Source: Armillaria gallica
Taxonomy: Eukaryota > Basidiomycota > Agaricomycetes > Agaricales > Physalacriaceae
Direction: 5' to 3'
Assembly (NCBI GenBank): GCA_037576215.1
Contig: JBANDB010000006.1
Span: forward strand, 3,534,001 to 3,598,000
Length of the DNA stretch: 64,000 nucleotides
The position numbers were made by a program, and so were the translations under genes. A model generated the notes under the pieces. That model had not been told where the DNA came from and did no database searches. It saw nothing but the letters and a program-made list of their open reading frames with translations. Shown here one piece after another: positions 1 through 11,296 of the stretch. Position 1 is the stretch's first letter; each line of letters begins with the position of its first letter.

Positions 1-89
1 GTTTGGATGTTTCCGGCGCGTAATCTACAAGATGAGTCTCTGTGACGCGAAACGGCGCGGGGAGCCAGTCAACCCGACACCATATACGC

Positions 90-840
90 CAACGCCTTCC
101 CGCTTCGATCATCGCCGTGGACCTTTCCTTCGCTTGAGTAGCCCGCAGCAATCCATTCTCTTCCCTCAGACCTGTCTAAGAGTCAACCCACGGAGTCCAT
201 CCGCAGAGATGCCCTATATGTGTCCTCGGGTCCTCTCTCAAATCGGTCATCGTCGCTGTCGGCTGACTCGCCTCCCCACCATTTCCCGAAATATGTCGCC
301 GGTGCCCCGCTAAGGTACGCCGATACTCGAAATTCGACCTGGCTGTCATCAGCACAACCGACAGTTACCAGCGTCAAAGAAGGACGATGTGCCCATCTCG
401 ATGCCACATAAACTCTGCGCGCGGTTTCTCGTTGAGTGTCGCAGCGTCAGAGGGTTGTTGGGTGAGATAGTCCCATTGATCCTCGGAAGAGCCTGAGTGT
501 AGAACAAACGACCGCGTATGAAGCCATCCATCGCTCAAGCTCTTTCCGTTGGTAGCATCCGTTGGTAGCATGGACAATGTGCTTCATGCAGATATCGCTA
601 CGGGGAGTATGGACTGTGGTGGAGAGACAGGGAGTGTGCGCACAGCCGGAATGCCGAGCACGTTTTGAGTAGCCTTGAGGGAATTCCCCGCCCCGTCCGT
701 TGTCGAGATGACCCCGCACACCCCGTGAGCTGCAATCTTCAGAATCGATCCACGCGCCATGTCAGCATGGAGTACCCTCAAGTACCTGAATTCAGTCTTA
801 GTGGAAATTAGGGTAACAATCAACTGTACATACCATCCCA
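90..840 (-). pseudogene. FAD-dependent oxidoreductase (DAO family) relic, copy A
   Basis: Reading the minus strand from about 840 down to 90 gives, in shifted frames, pieces that fit the C-terminal half of fungal FAD-dependent amine/D-amino-acid oxidase-like proteins. These are a VHTPRSDI..KHIVHATNG stretch near 570-620, a HPTTL/DAATL..KPRAEFM stretch near 400-470, and CADDSQVEFRVSAYLSGA near 310-370. The family oxidises amines or amino acids using bound FAD. No GxGxxG dinucleotide fold is visible, and the frame changes several times with stops, so this is a decayed 3' part. The same pieces recur in copies B and C. Family assignment is inferred from these motifs and is moderately sure. Confidence 0.6.
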
Positions 841-899
841 GCATTATATTAGAAGAGCGTTTCTCACAGAGGGTAGAGCTAGGTTTCGAGAACTGCGAA

Positions 900-2060
900 T
901 ATCGAGAAGAATTGATGGTGATTACTGATCAAGTGAAATCGGGAAGATCGGCAAAATGTCCGAACCTTCACTATGTACCACTACCACGGTGTTTCTACCC
1001 TGTTCATCTCCCTGAACAACGAATATACTCCAAGACAACTGGCCCTCGCAGCCTCTCCTCGGCATCTACGTGTTCAAAGCGACCCGTGCCAACGCCAATG
1101 CCCGGTTACCAGCATGCAGAGAAGGCTTGGTCACCGGTATCGCCAACCTCTGGAAAATCCACAATGACCCCATCGCCTCGCACAATGGTTCCTCGTCACC
1201 ATCCACCTCAATCTCGCTGTGGGTATGATTGGCACGTACGCTGCGGAGTGACAGGCTCTATGCAAGGATATGATGGATTGCGAGACTATGTGCGTCGCTC
1301 TGCTGTTTCCTCGTTTCGTATACTTATTACGCTTCTTTCAGTGGTCAAATCCTTCTCACTGAAGCCGACCACGGTTTAGACGCGGCCACTGCGACTCTCT
1401 AGTTTGATGGCCCCTTCATTCTCTACTCTCCCAACCGAGCTATCTCCAAGTTCCGACTGTCCTGAAACCCCGCTACGCTGTCAGCTCGTTGTCGATGGCG
1501 AGAAGCGCGATATTAGGCCTTTTGTCGTCCGGCTCAACGACGGTGTTCACATGTGCAAGAGCGTCACTGCCAAGTGGGTCTATCTCAACTGAAAGGTTCT
1601 CCTTAGCTAATGATTCATTAACTACAGCTTGATTTCTACCCGACATGGTGCAATCCCGGTCCATCTGCATGAGTGGTCTCTCCTCGGACGCGTCGGCGAC
1701 AAGCCTTCGACGCGCGATGACTTCCTTGTCGTCATCTGTTGGTATTTTCGCTCTGGTTTCGCCCTCCCGGATATGCAAATTGCTGCTCACGTCAGGTACA
1801 AGTATTCCTTACGTCGTAAAGTGGGTATCCCTCCGTGACCCATCATCAGCTTCCGTACCCAGCAGATCCCCATTTTCACTGCAGACCTATGCCATTGAGG
1901 CGTGGATGAAGCACGCGAGTACACATTTTATCGATCCCGCTGCTGACCGTCACGCGAATCTACAAGAGCGGTGATGATGGAGCATGTGCAGACTGTCCAC
2001 TTCAACCTTTCAGAGAGGTTGGGTGCTCAAGGCTTGTTTCATTACTACCAAGGTGGCGGA
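900..2060 (+). pseudogene. Acyl-CoA dehydrogenase/oxidase-like relic, copy A
   Basis: The plus strand carries ordered fragments of a flavin acyl-CoA dehydrogenase (AidB/acyl-CoA oxidase-like). They are TDQVKSGRSA near 920, TEAGHGLDAAT-like residues near 1350-1400, VVDGEKRDIRPFVVRLNDG near 1490-1560, EWSLLGRVGDKPSTRDDF near 1670-1730, the PIISFRTQQIP region near 1840-1880 and NLSERLGAQGLF near 2005-2040. Intact members catalyse alpha-beta dehydrogenation of acyl-CoA in beta-oxidation. Here the order of pieces is preserved but each lies in a different frame, with stops and missing segments. Copy C at 20840-22010 is a close sister with similar damage. A functional protein is very unlikely. Confidence 0.75.
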
Positions 2061-3199
2061 TAATTTTCGTTTCGGACGAAACTTGGATATAAAAGCTGGG
2101 TGGAGCTTTGGTTTGAATTCTATCTTCCCGCTCTCCCATTCGTCTCTTCCCTCTTCCTACCCTTGACTCTGCCACTATGTACCCCGTACACGAAACGTCA
2201 GGCAAAGTACTGATAGGCGCATGCAAGTTCCAAGGCCGAGCAAAGCGAGCATAGTTCGCTGACTTGGTGACTACGGACTCGTCACACTCGACACGCTCGC
2301 AGGCCCACGTTCTACCACCATCAAGCACCATGGTAAATGCTGTGCCAAGTTCTTTTCTTTCGACGTTCTCATTCGTTTTGCACTCTAGTTTTCGTTTTTT
2401 TGGGTCGTCCTCGCTCTGGGATAGGCACATAGGCACTATAGTTCGTTCTATATCATTTTTCCTTACTCGCAGACCCGCTGACTGGCTGGTATTTTCGGCG
2501 ACAATGTAGCGAAGGAATGAAAAAGGTATACAACGCGGCTCCAATTTTCACGGCGATGCCAACTGACGTCTTTTTTCTGTTAGAATGCGACCATTGTGGA
2601 GGTAGACGAAGCCCTGGCGATATTTTCATTCGTTTGAAGGGAAACCAAAAGGCAAGTCGACTTTATAACAATCATTTCCATCTGTATTCTGAGATCTAGT
2701 CTCCTACATAGACTATGCACACACACTGGGCCTGCCGCTATGGATATCTACAAGTACTGCACGAACGCCATCTACGTTAATCAACCTTCCCCTACCTCGT
2801 CTGGGGCTCAGAAACGATTTCGCAGCCATCTGGGAGGCTGACGACAACGGTCGATGTTGGAAAATATGGAGAAAACGAGGAACGACGCCGAGACGAGACG
2901 AGAGATGGGGCTGGGATGGGAAGGGAATGGGGTGATGCGGGGGTTTGTTCTAATATTGCATTGGGCCGGTGAGTGATCCGAAAGCCTCAAAACCTACTCT
3001 GGCGACGAGCCTTGTGCTGACAGGCTTTCAGGGTGGATCACAACGTTTTAGTTGAAGCCTGCTATCGAGTGGGTAGGTAGCAGCTACGGACTTGGAGACT
3101 GCAGACGAGAGTACGGCCGGTTATCATAGACAGCGACTGGGATGCTACAGAGTATGGCCGGGTAAAACGGGTACCAAGACTACTCTACCAGACGGCCGA

Positions 3200-3840
3200 G
3201 ACGGATATCCTCTCAGAAAGATAGAAATCGGTGGCGCTGCAGTATCGGAACCTAAAGCCATACTAGTACGTCTACCTTCCTGGTAGCATCACTGTCGACT
3301 AATCTCTAAACAGTGAATACATACTCTGGGCAGACGAATCCTCTTGAAAATTCATCAACGAATACTAACCTTGGATGTACGATGGATATCGTTTTCCGAT
3401 ACAGCGCGCAGACTTGATCCGGTACTTTGTCTTGTACCACTACGGAGGCGTATACTCACACGTCGACATTGGCTGCAAGCGTCCATTGGACACTCCTCAC
3501 ATACCCCGTCATCCTCCCTAAAACAATCCCAGTCGGCGTCTCCAACGACCTTGTGTTCTCGACAAAAGGGCACCCATTTTTTGCTCAGATCATCCACAAT
3601 CTCGCGACGTTTGATCATTCCTGGTTCCTCAACTTCCCCATCGTCATGTTCTCTACCGGACCCATGTTTCTTTCCATACAGTATGCCATCTGGACTTCCT
3701 CCCACGCTGCCACGCTCAGTGATCCCATCCGTATCTTGCCGAAATCCCTCTACGGCAAGAATGCCAAGGACGGTGAAGCTCCGCATTCCTTTTTCTCGCA
3801 TTTCTATGGCAGCAGCTGGCATGCTGATGAAGCTGTTGTC
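3200..3840 (+). pseudogene. GT32 glycosyltransferase relic (MIPC mannosyltransferase-like), copy A
   Basis: The fragments LWADESS, then RYFVLYHYGGVY, VDIGCKRPLD, PKTIPVGVSND, FDHSWFLNFP, FSTGPMFLSIQYAIW and PKSLYGKNAKDGEAPHSFF match glycosyltransferase family 32 proteins of the Sur1/Csh1/Och1 type, which transfer mannose in the Golgi. The DxD metal-binding motif reads HVD, so its first Asp is lost. There is an in-frame TGA straight after DESS and a TAA three residues after FIN. Homology to copies B and C stops abruptly at about 3835, before the C-terminal membrane segment those copies retain. Copy A is therefore both mutated and truncated. Confidence 0.8.
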
Positions 3841-5255
3841 ACGCTTTCCAGCGGTAAGGACGCTCATATGTTTGTGGGGGATAGAGTTACCCTTGGAGCC
3901 GATACTGACAAACAGTGATGCAGCTACCTTGTCACAACAAGGGCGGGCGACGGTAGAAGGGAATAGCTACGTTTGCCAGTACGTACGTCATGGTGAACGG
4001 CGAAGAATGTAAGTAGGAAAGTTTGTACATATATTATGTAAAGGTGCGCGCGTGCAAGAGTCGCTCAATATATCCAATAGATCGGAATCCGTCATCGAAA
4101 GGGATGTGAAGTTGCATGGCAAACATCATCTACTAGTGGATAAGAAGGTGTAGTATTATCACATCCGCAGAAATCTGACGACCGAAGCAGAGGAAAGATG
4201 AACCGGGCGCCCACAAAAGTGAGGAGTTCGTTCCTGTCAGTCTTCATGTCTAACTTTGGCGAAGGTTTCTGCCAGATTGACGATGGTATGATGGGTGAGC
4301 CATGTGGGCCAGTCCAAGAATTTAATTTAGAAGCAAAGGGCGGCAATGTACAAAGTCTGCCAACGGATAGCCAAGGTCTATTTTCACTGCCGCCTCTTCT
4401 TACAGAAATCTGACAACAAAGACACAGAAAGACTATCCAAAGGTGACCATAGCTTGTCGTGGTAGCTTTCGTCCAGAGTAAGGATGACCTGACGGGTGAA
4501 GTAGCTATGTTGGTCGAAGAATGCTGCGTCGAGGGACGGAGCAGAGACAGCCATCATCATCATCATCATTACAGGCGCAGTACCCCTTGGGCACGCCGGA
4601 CGCAAGTATACAAGATGTAGCACTACAACATTTCTCCACTCGCTAAACTACTCACACACCCATCAAACCGAGCTTACGCACTTGGAACAAGCCCGCAGTA
4701 GAACTTGAGAAACCTGTAAGCAGTAAGACTGTTTTAGTGGCCCTCCCAACAAATTCAACCCTCACATAGCACCGGCGCCGCATAGAATATTTGAGGTACG
4801 CGTCTACCAACGGGTTCTGACGTAAATCTGATGAAGAGAAAAAGGAACAATGCCAAGGTCGATGAAATAGATACTCCCAAAGGTGACGAGTTTGTTTCTG
4901 TTATTTCCCTGTCCTGTCTAACTTTAGCGATAGTTTTTGTCTTGACTGGTGATGATATGATGGGTGCCTCGGTCAAAGGCATAGAAGGAAAGGCCGAAGA
5001 CGAATAATTCGTACAGGTCTGCTTCACATCTGCCTGTTCCGCCGAGACCTGACAATAAAAGCAGAGAACAACATCTCTAAAGGTGCGCAGAGGACATACC
5101 AAGAGCACAGATCCTGAAAGGAACCAACCCCGGCAGTGACTGCATGGACCGAGAAGTTGACGCTCTTCGACATGCGGAAAGTTACACGTTGGCCGGAAGA
5201 TGCGGTTTTTTTTGCGATACTCGTTCTGCCAGTGTTGTTCATCATCCATTCGTCT
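3840..5255. other. Region without a recognisable gene; diverged direct repeat and CAT microsatellite
   Basis: No protein family was recognised here. About 4195-4440 and 4865-5085 are similar to each other, for example in a shared block around TGTCTAACTTTRGCGA and GATGATATGATGGGTG-like words, and look like an old direct duplication. A run of six CAT units lies at 4552-4569. On the minus strand an open frame at 4755-5294 contains a hydrophobic stretch, and another at 4384-4623 starts near the microsatellite, but neither has a recognisable domain. The sequence separates the truncated GT32 relic from the NLR. Confidence 0.5.
4552..4569 (+). repeat. CAT(6) microsatellite
   Basis: Six perfect CAT units; on the minus strand this reads as consecutive ATG codons. 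It lies in the gene-free stretch between the GT32 relic and the NLR. Confidence 0.9.
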
Positions 5256-5258
5256 ATC

Positions 5259-5492
5259 ATGGGCCAAATTTTCTCTAGCTGTTGGCCCCGGCATGCGACG
5301 GGCTACGATAATAATTCAACGACAGTTCTTGAGGTATGTCAGCACCTGTTTCAACTTCCCAGGATCATCGCAAGGGCCTTACTAGCTGCAGCAGAATCTA
5401 GTCAAAGCGGATCCGTCAAAATCTACTCTTTGGCCACAGCTTGGCACCGACGACGTCAGGCCTTCCGAAGGCGGACGGCAATCTTTGAATAA
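5259..5492 (+). CDS. Small ORF with N-myristoylation-like start, function unknown
   Basis: A 77-codon open frame begins MGQIFSSCW. Gly2, Ser6 and Cys8 fit the consensus for N-myristoylation with neighbouring palmitoylation, which anchors proteins to membranes. The rest contains a helical Ala-rich stretch (IIARALLAAAE) and a basic tail (WHRRRQAFRRR). No family was recognised. It lies about 210 bp upstream of the NLR start on the same strand, so it could be an independent small gene, an upstream exon of the NLR, or chance. The frame is also open upstream of this Met. Existence as a gene is uncertain. Confidence 0.25.
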   Translation: MGQIFSSCWPRHATGYDNNSTTVLEVCQHLFQLPRIIARALLAAAESSQSGSVKIYSLATAWHRRRQAFRRRTAIFE

Positions 5493-5700
5493 TGCCACAA
5501 GGGAGGTGCGTGCTGGCGTGTAAATTGTAAGCGCCTTCTCGAGTTGACATCAAGTATGAAGCATTTTCCTCCCTCTGAGCCATTTCAATTCAATTCATCT
5601 GCTGTGCACCGTGAGGATCACTGTCAATCAACGTGAGCAGAGCACTGGGTGTCTCATCGTTAATCAGGTGCATAATATTCTTTACAGGCCGGAACGGATT

Positions 5701-8700
5701 ATGCCTTCATGTCCAATATCATCGCCTAACACTCGTACTGCAAAAGAGGGTCTGAAACTAGCTTTGACTCTAGCGGAGAAGATCTTGGATGGCCTACCCA
5801 TCCCTGGTGCTAAAGGAACCGTCGGCGGAGTACTAAAGCTGATCGAGAATGCTGAGGTTAGACCCAAGCTTGTATACTATTCTCACTATTTCAGTCCTGA
5901 CTCGTTCGTTGTAGAAGGTGGGTGTAAACACGGAAACACTTCTATTACTGCAAGAACACGTCCAAAATCTGTTGGAACACACCCTCCAACCTCTGGCTCA
6001 GATAACTGAAAAGGATATACCGGAAGGACTGAGGGAAGACCTCGATCGATTTGTTGGGTATGTGGCGTATTTCTGTCTTCATCAGCAATCCTTATATCAG
6101 ATCAGGACCTTGGATGGATTGAGGCAGAGATGGGAAGCATCTGGTAACCGAGGTGTCCTCCGCCGATTTACCGATGCCGCACAGGATGAGGCCGATCTGA
6201 AGCTGTTTGCTGAAGATATACAACGCGCAGTGACACGGTTCCAAGTGCGTTGCATCGCCCATATTCTCATTACGAAAGTTGGCTCAAAGGCAGATTACCT
6301 TATAGTTCGGTGCAATCATCCGTGGGCTAGTATCTGGTCACAAACACGATTGGGATATCGGGCGCGTCCTATCTGAACTAAAAGTTGGCTCTGCGGTTAT
6401 ACATTTCGCACTCTTTTTGACCTTCTCTGATAGGAACATGAAGAGAAGTCTGTGCTGCGTGGTGAGTGAAGCCAGGTTCAATCAAGTCTCGACGACCGCC
6501 TTACTATGTCACCAGAGCGGACGAGGCTAATCAATCTGTTACCGCGTGCAGATCTTGCACGATACTCGTCAGGTCGACAGCGGAGCTATTTGACGTGCTT
6601 TGAGGGAACACGTGTAGAAGTTTTACAGAAGATTAAGTTCTGGATGGAGGATACAGACGACGCTAAGCCCCGCCTTTTCTGGCTTAGTGGGCTGGCCGGT
6701 ATCGGGAAATCGACTATCGCCAAGACGATAGCAGAGTATGCGGAGAAAAAAGGATTTCTGGGAGGGTCTTTCTTCTTCGATCGCTTCGACGACAAGCTAT
6801 CTAATCCATTCCTGGTTTTCCCGACCCTCGCCTTTCATCTAGCACAGTTTGATCGCTCAGTGAAATCTTCCATTGGCCAGTTGTTGGAAGACAATCCTGA
6901 CTACGGTTCTGAACCTATACAGAAGCAACTCTCGGATCTTATCATCGAACCATTGAGGAATTCCGAACTCCCCCCGGGACGCCTTGTTGTTCTCGTTTTA
7001 GATGCTCTTGATGAGTGCCAACATGAGGATAAGGCTTCTGAGATATTGCAGCTACTTATCGTTCACCTCTGTCGCACTCAAGTGACACTGCGGGTCTTAC
7101 TTACCAGTAGGCCTGAAGCCCATCTTCGCTCGGTGTTTCAGCGCCAGCACAACTACAGCGGCTTTGTTCTCCATGACATAGAGGATACAATCGTCCAGGG
7201 CGATATTCGCCGCTACTTGCAAGCCACTCTGGTGGCCATCCCGAGGCAGCTGCAGGTTACTGTACAGCCCGGCTGGCCGGGAGCCGAAGAACTGGAGGAA
7301 CTCGTGCAGAAGTCCGGAAAACTGTTTGTGTATGCTGCGACTGCGGTTCGATTCATTGGCGACCATCGGGTACGAAAGCCCGAGCGTCAGCTTCAGATTC
7401 TCCTCGGTCTTCGCTCGAGTACAAAGACAAGACCTTATGCAGATCTCGACAAGCTATACCTACAAGTGCTGCGGAACGCTCTTCCTCCGGAGAGCGAAGA
7501 GGAAGATAACGAGACTTTTCGATGGGTGGTGGGAAGCATGGTGCTCATGCACGATCCTATGCCTCTGGCTGCATTTTCGCGATTCACGCGAGTTCCTATG
7601 GAGGATATTCACACCGCACTCTACCATCTTCATTCTATTATACTTACACCCTCCGAAAATGATCCACCGCGCATCTATCACCTCTCATTCCCAGATTTTA
7701 TCACAAACCCCAAACGATGCACCGAGCCCGCATACTGTATTGATTCTCCTGCCATCCATAAGCGCATGGCCCTCTACTCTCTGCAGTTGCTGAACAAAAA
7801 CCTACGTCGGGATATCGCAGGATTCAACGACTTATCACTTCTCAACTCGGAGAAGGAAGATCTAGAAGAGGCTGTCGATCAAGCACTCCCTCCTGAAGTA
7901 AAATACTCGTGTCGTTATTGGTCAGACCATCTCGTAAACATCGAACGTTGTGATGTCGACATTTCGCAAGCGCTAGAACTCTTTGTCGATCAATATATGC
8001 TCTACTGGTTCGAAGCCATGAGCTTATTGAAGGAGATCTCGCGGGCAATCTCATCGATGAGGGATGCCCACAGGTGGGCGGTATGTCTTTTTGCCATTGT
8101 CCAGCTTTTCGAAGAGATTGAATTTAGTCGAAACTAACAGGTTAGGACGAACGTGAGCAGCCATGTCAGGGAGCTGTTGTATGACGGGCATCGATTTATA
8201 CTCTCTCACCACGTCAACATCGGTCAAGGCGCAATGCAAGTTTACCGCAGTGCTCTCCCATTCACTCCACACAATACGCTGCTCTATCGTACGTATCAGC
8301 TGGAGGAGGCGCAATCTCTGCACGTTCTGCACGGCGTCAGTCCTCACTGGTCGCCTTGTCTCAGCTCTGTCCATGACGGCCGTCCAAAGAAAAAGTCTGT
8401 CGCATATTCCCATGACGGGGCCCGCTTCGTCGTTGGATACACAGATAGTGTTGTTTCAGTGTGGGATGCCATTTCTGGCATGTTGATCGTAGAGCTCTTC
8501 TACCAAACACCGCAGGCCGTCCTTGCGGTTGCATTTTTGCCAGATGACGCACAGGTTGTCTCTGCAAGTGATAAAGGGGACATCTGTGTGTGGGACATTC
8601 TATCTGCTACGGCGGTGCGAACTCTTAGGGGCCATTCAGATGCTGTCAACTGTATCTCTGTGTGTAAGAGTCGTCCAACTGCCCTGGCATCTGCATCCAC

Positions 8701-10183
8701 CGATGGTACGATCCGATTATGGGATACTTCATTGGGAACATGCACTTCTATCTTGTGCCCTGACAGACAGCCTGTCTTTGCTGTTGCGTTCGTTCCCAGC
8801 GGCACTTCGATTGTATCGGGATCTAACGACGGGATCGTACGCTTCTGGGATTTAATAGCTTCGGACTATACTGAAACCAAAACTATCCGTGCTCATGATG
8901 CGGCAATCCGCACGATATCAATCACATCAGATGGGCTGGCCTTCGCCACAGGCTCAAGTGATTGTACGGTGAAGATGTTTGTTGGAAACTGTAGGTTCGC
9001 AGTGGGTAGACTAGTGGCTGGTAAAGCCAGACTAATGAACTTGTATTCTCTGGCTCCTACAGAGCCTGTATTTATACTACGAAAACTATCTAGAATGTTC
9101 TACTAAACTTGTCCATAAGCAGTAAGTATCGGTCCCAAGGTCATCCGGCATCATGCCGACTTGAACCTTCTACACTCTTCTCGCGGCTTCCCGCGATATC
9201 TCCAACAATGTTCGCTATGGAGGCAGATGTACCAACCTTCACATTCGAAGGGCATGCCGACGCAGTCTGTTCAATTGCTTTTTCTCCGGACGGTACGGCA
9301 CTTGTTTCAGCAGCGTCGGAAGATCGTTATATGCGTGTATGGAGTACCTCTACTGGGAGTTTAACATCGGAGCTTCGCGGTTATGTAGAACAAGTAGATT
9401 ACACGCCCGATGGGAAGCAAATGGTGTCGGGTAAGTTGTTCGCTTCAGTCTCACACACTCCGCACTGAAGATATGCAACTTTTGGCAGTATCCAATGATG
9501 GTACATGGCGATTATGGGCAGCTGATCAGCTTCCGTCTATCATAGACCCTTTAGATCATAAGGCGGCGGTCTGTTCGGTCGTATTCTCTTCTGATGGGCG
9601 ACTGTTGGCTACGGGAGGAGGTAAAGATGACCCGCTGGTCAAGGTGTGGAGCACCGATGTCGGCGAGCACATGAAGACTATGTGTGGTCACTCTTCGACC
9701 GTATGCTCATTGGCTTTCTCTCATGACCAGAGACGGCTTGCATCTGGAAGTGGCGACCGTACCGTACGTATCTGGGATATCTCATCCGGAGAGTCCCTTT
9801 CTGTTCTTCGGTATCACGACGATCGGGTGAAGGACGTCAATTTTTCGCATGATGACTTACAAGTTATTAGTCGGACTACAGACAAGACATATACTTGGGA
9901 CCTTCAGGGCGGCGTTGATTCTTTCACCGCCGTTGCAGAGCACAACGAAGACAAATCGAGGAGAATGTGGGGTGCGAGCCAAGGGTACCAATTTAGCATG
10001 GAAGGGGAGCACTACGTTTTCATGGAAAAGGCTTCTGAACAAGTAACTCGCCGTGTTGGAGGAGTATTGGAGGAATACAGAATAAGCGGGTTTGCGTTCC
10101 ATTCTGACCGCGTTGTCTTCGCTTGCATCTATGGTCCAGTCTTGATCTTAGATATATCACAACTGAAGAGCGAATTCAGTTAA
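5701..10183 (+). CDS. NACHT-WD40 NLR (STAND family) protein
   Basis: This is a signal-transducing ATPase with a repeat sensor, the fungal equivalent of NLR immune receptors. Exons inferred from splice signals are 5701-5856, 5915-6244, 6306-6383, 6434-6461, 6516-8080, 8141-8980, one or more exons ending at 9430, and 9489-10183. The N-terminal 150 or so residues are helical and start with TAKEGLKLALTLAEKIL. NACHT follows, with Walker A GLAGIGKST and Walker B VLVLDALDEC, then a winged-helix/helical part. About ten WD40 repeats follow, with Trp-Asp ends such as SVWD, CVWD, RLWD, RFWD and RIWD. The join between 8980 and about 9210 is unclear and contains stops, so either an intron or a lesion lies there. 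No known effector domain (HeLo, Patatin, Pfs) is visible at the N-terminus. It sits between the two parts of duplication copy A. Confidence 0.88.
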
Positions 10184-10424
10184 GTGCATGTTTTCTCCCT
10201 GATCAAAAGCGGACTATACGCCTAGATATATGTCGAGTAGTTTGTCTGTAAAGGGTCCTAGCAGTGCATACAATAAATTTTGCGGTTCGATGCTCGTTGA
10301 TTAAGATCGGATTCATTGGAACATGGTATTGTGTACATTCAAGATCAATATACCGTACTACGTAGCCTGTTAGTCCTCCGTAGGTTAAGTTAGATCTTTC
10401 AACATTCTTTTCAGTCACCAATAG

Positions 10425-10560
10425 TACCCGATACTACCCAAAGACATGCTCGGCAGCGATCCTGTGTCATGGGTTAGCGGGCGATGCCCAGCGAGAAGTT
10501 CGAGAAAGTGTCTGTGCCCTATTTAGAGGAAATAAAGCGGCTAAAATAACTAGGTTTAGT
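10425..10560 (+). pseudogene. HET-domain gene tail relic, copy A
   Basis: About 130 bp match the last coding part of the HET genes of copies B and C. Recognisable pieces are the CAGTACCCGATACC-like start, the EKVSV and EIKRL residues, and the conserved 3' untranslated sequence beginning GCTTGATTGYGAATACCCAC. The remainder of the gene is absent, since the NLR gene ends only 240 bp upstream. Together with the flank up to about 11480 this is the continuation of unit copy A after the NLR. Confidence 0.7.
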
Positions 10561-10739
10561 TTCAAAGTATTGTACTATTCTTGCTTGATTGCGAATACCC
10601 ACTTTTCCATAGTTTTTATACACAATTCCGAAACTATTGTGCAATTCATTCCACGGTGAAAAACAGCACCAGGTGTCAGAAACGCCAGTGTCGCAAAACT
10701 CACCAATCGTCTCCCAGAATATTCCGACTCTTTCCTCTA

Positions 10740-11085
10740 ACAAGTCGAAATTGGCCAACAAAGGTAGAACTTTGTACCTTTTCGCATCCTGATAGCCTCG
10801 TCTACCTTTTCATAGATTCGATCTGCTTCCTCACTGTCTGCTTTGTATGTCGTACCGAGCCAAGAGTCTGTATTCGTTGTTACTTTACCTAGGATAGCGA
10901 TGCGGGCGGTACCACGCTGGATAATAATATAGAGGCCTGGGTCGAAATCTTTGAGGGCGGACATTCAACGTCGGATCCAAATTTATCTTGAACGACTGAC
11001 CGTTGACTTCAGACACAACTGATGAATTCACTCGGTGCTTCTCAGACTCGACGAGCCTGATTGGCAAAGGTCCTTTTCGCAAGGT
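10740..11085 (-). pseudogene. Prp6 N-terminal fragment relic, copy A
   Basis: The minus strand reads GTTYKADSEEADRIYEKVDEA, close to the acidic YEADDEEADRIY..VDEAM segment in the PRP1/Prp6 N-terminal region of the U4/U6.U5 tri-snRNP splicing factor Prp6. Only this short part is recognisable. The flanking minus-strand residues (VSEVNGQSFKINLDPTLNV) are conserved between copies but not assigned. Sequence equivalent to this lies downstream of each HET gene copy. It is a captured gene fragment rather than a functional Prp6 gene. Confidence 0.55.
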
Positions 11086-11296
11086 CTAAGTCTTAGTCGA
11101 GGACAACGTCGTTTGCAGTTTCTGCTCCGCGGTCTTTCCGTAAACTTAATATAATTTTACCACTTTATCTCTGGAAGCGCCGGCGATATACCGTGATTTA
11201 CACTGCGTCCAATTGGCATCCATTGACTTCATACGGCGCATACAATGCACCATCAGATTGAATTGACATAAATCCTGGCCCTTCCAATTTTCCTAG

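Larger units (their letters stand above)
1..3835 (+). repeat. Segmental duplication, unit copy A (left part)
   Basis: The sequence from position 1 matches 19955 onward almost base for base at the start, and stays recognisably homologous through the oxidoreductase, dehydrogenase and GT32 relics until about 3835. Because the match is already present at base 1, the duplicated segment extends beyond the left edge of the window. A more diverged copy is at 11790-14770. No terminal inverted repeats or transposase reading frame were seen at its right end. Confidence 0.85.

Noticed and set aside
4384..4623. Protein starting with consecutive Met codons on the minus strand
   Set aside because: The Met run is simply the CAT microsatellite read in reverse. 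The remaining residues show no domain.
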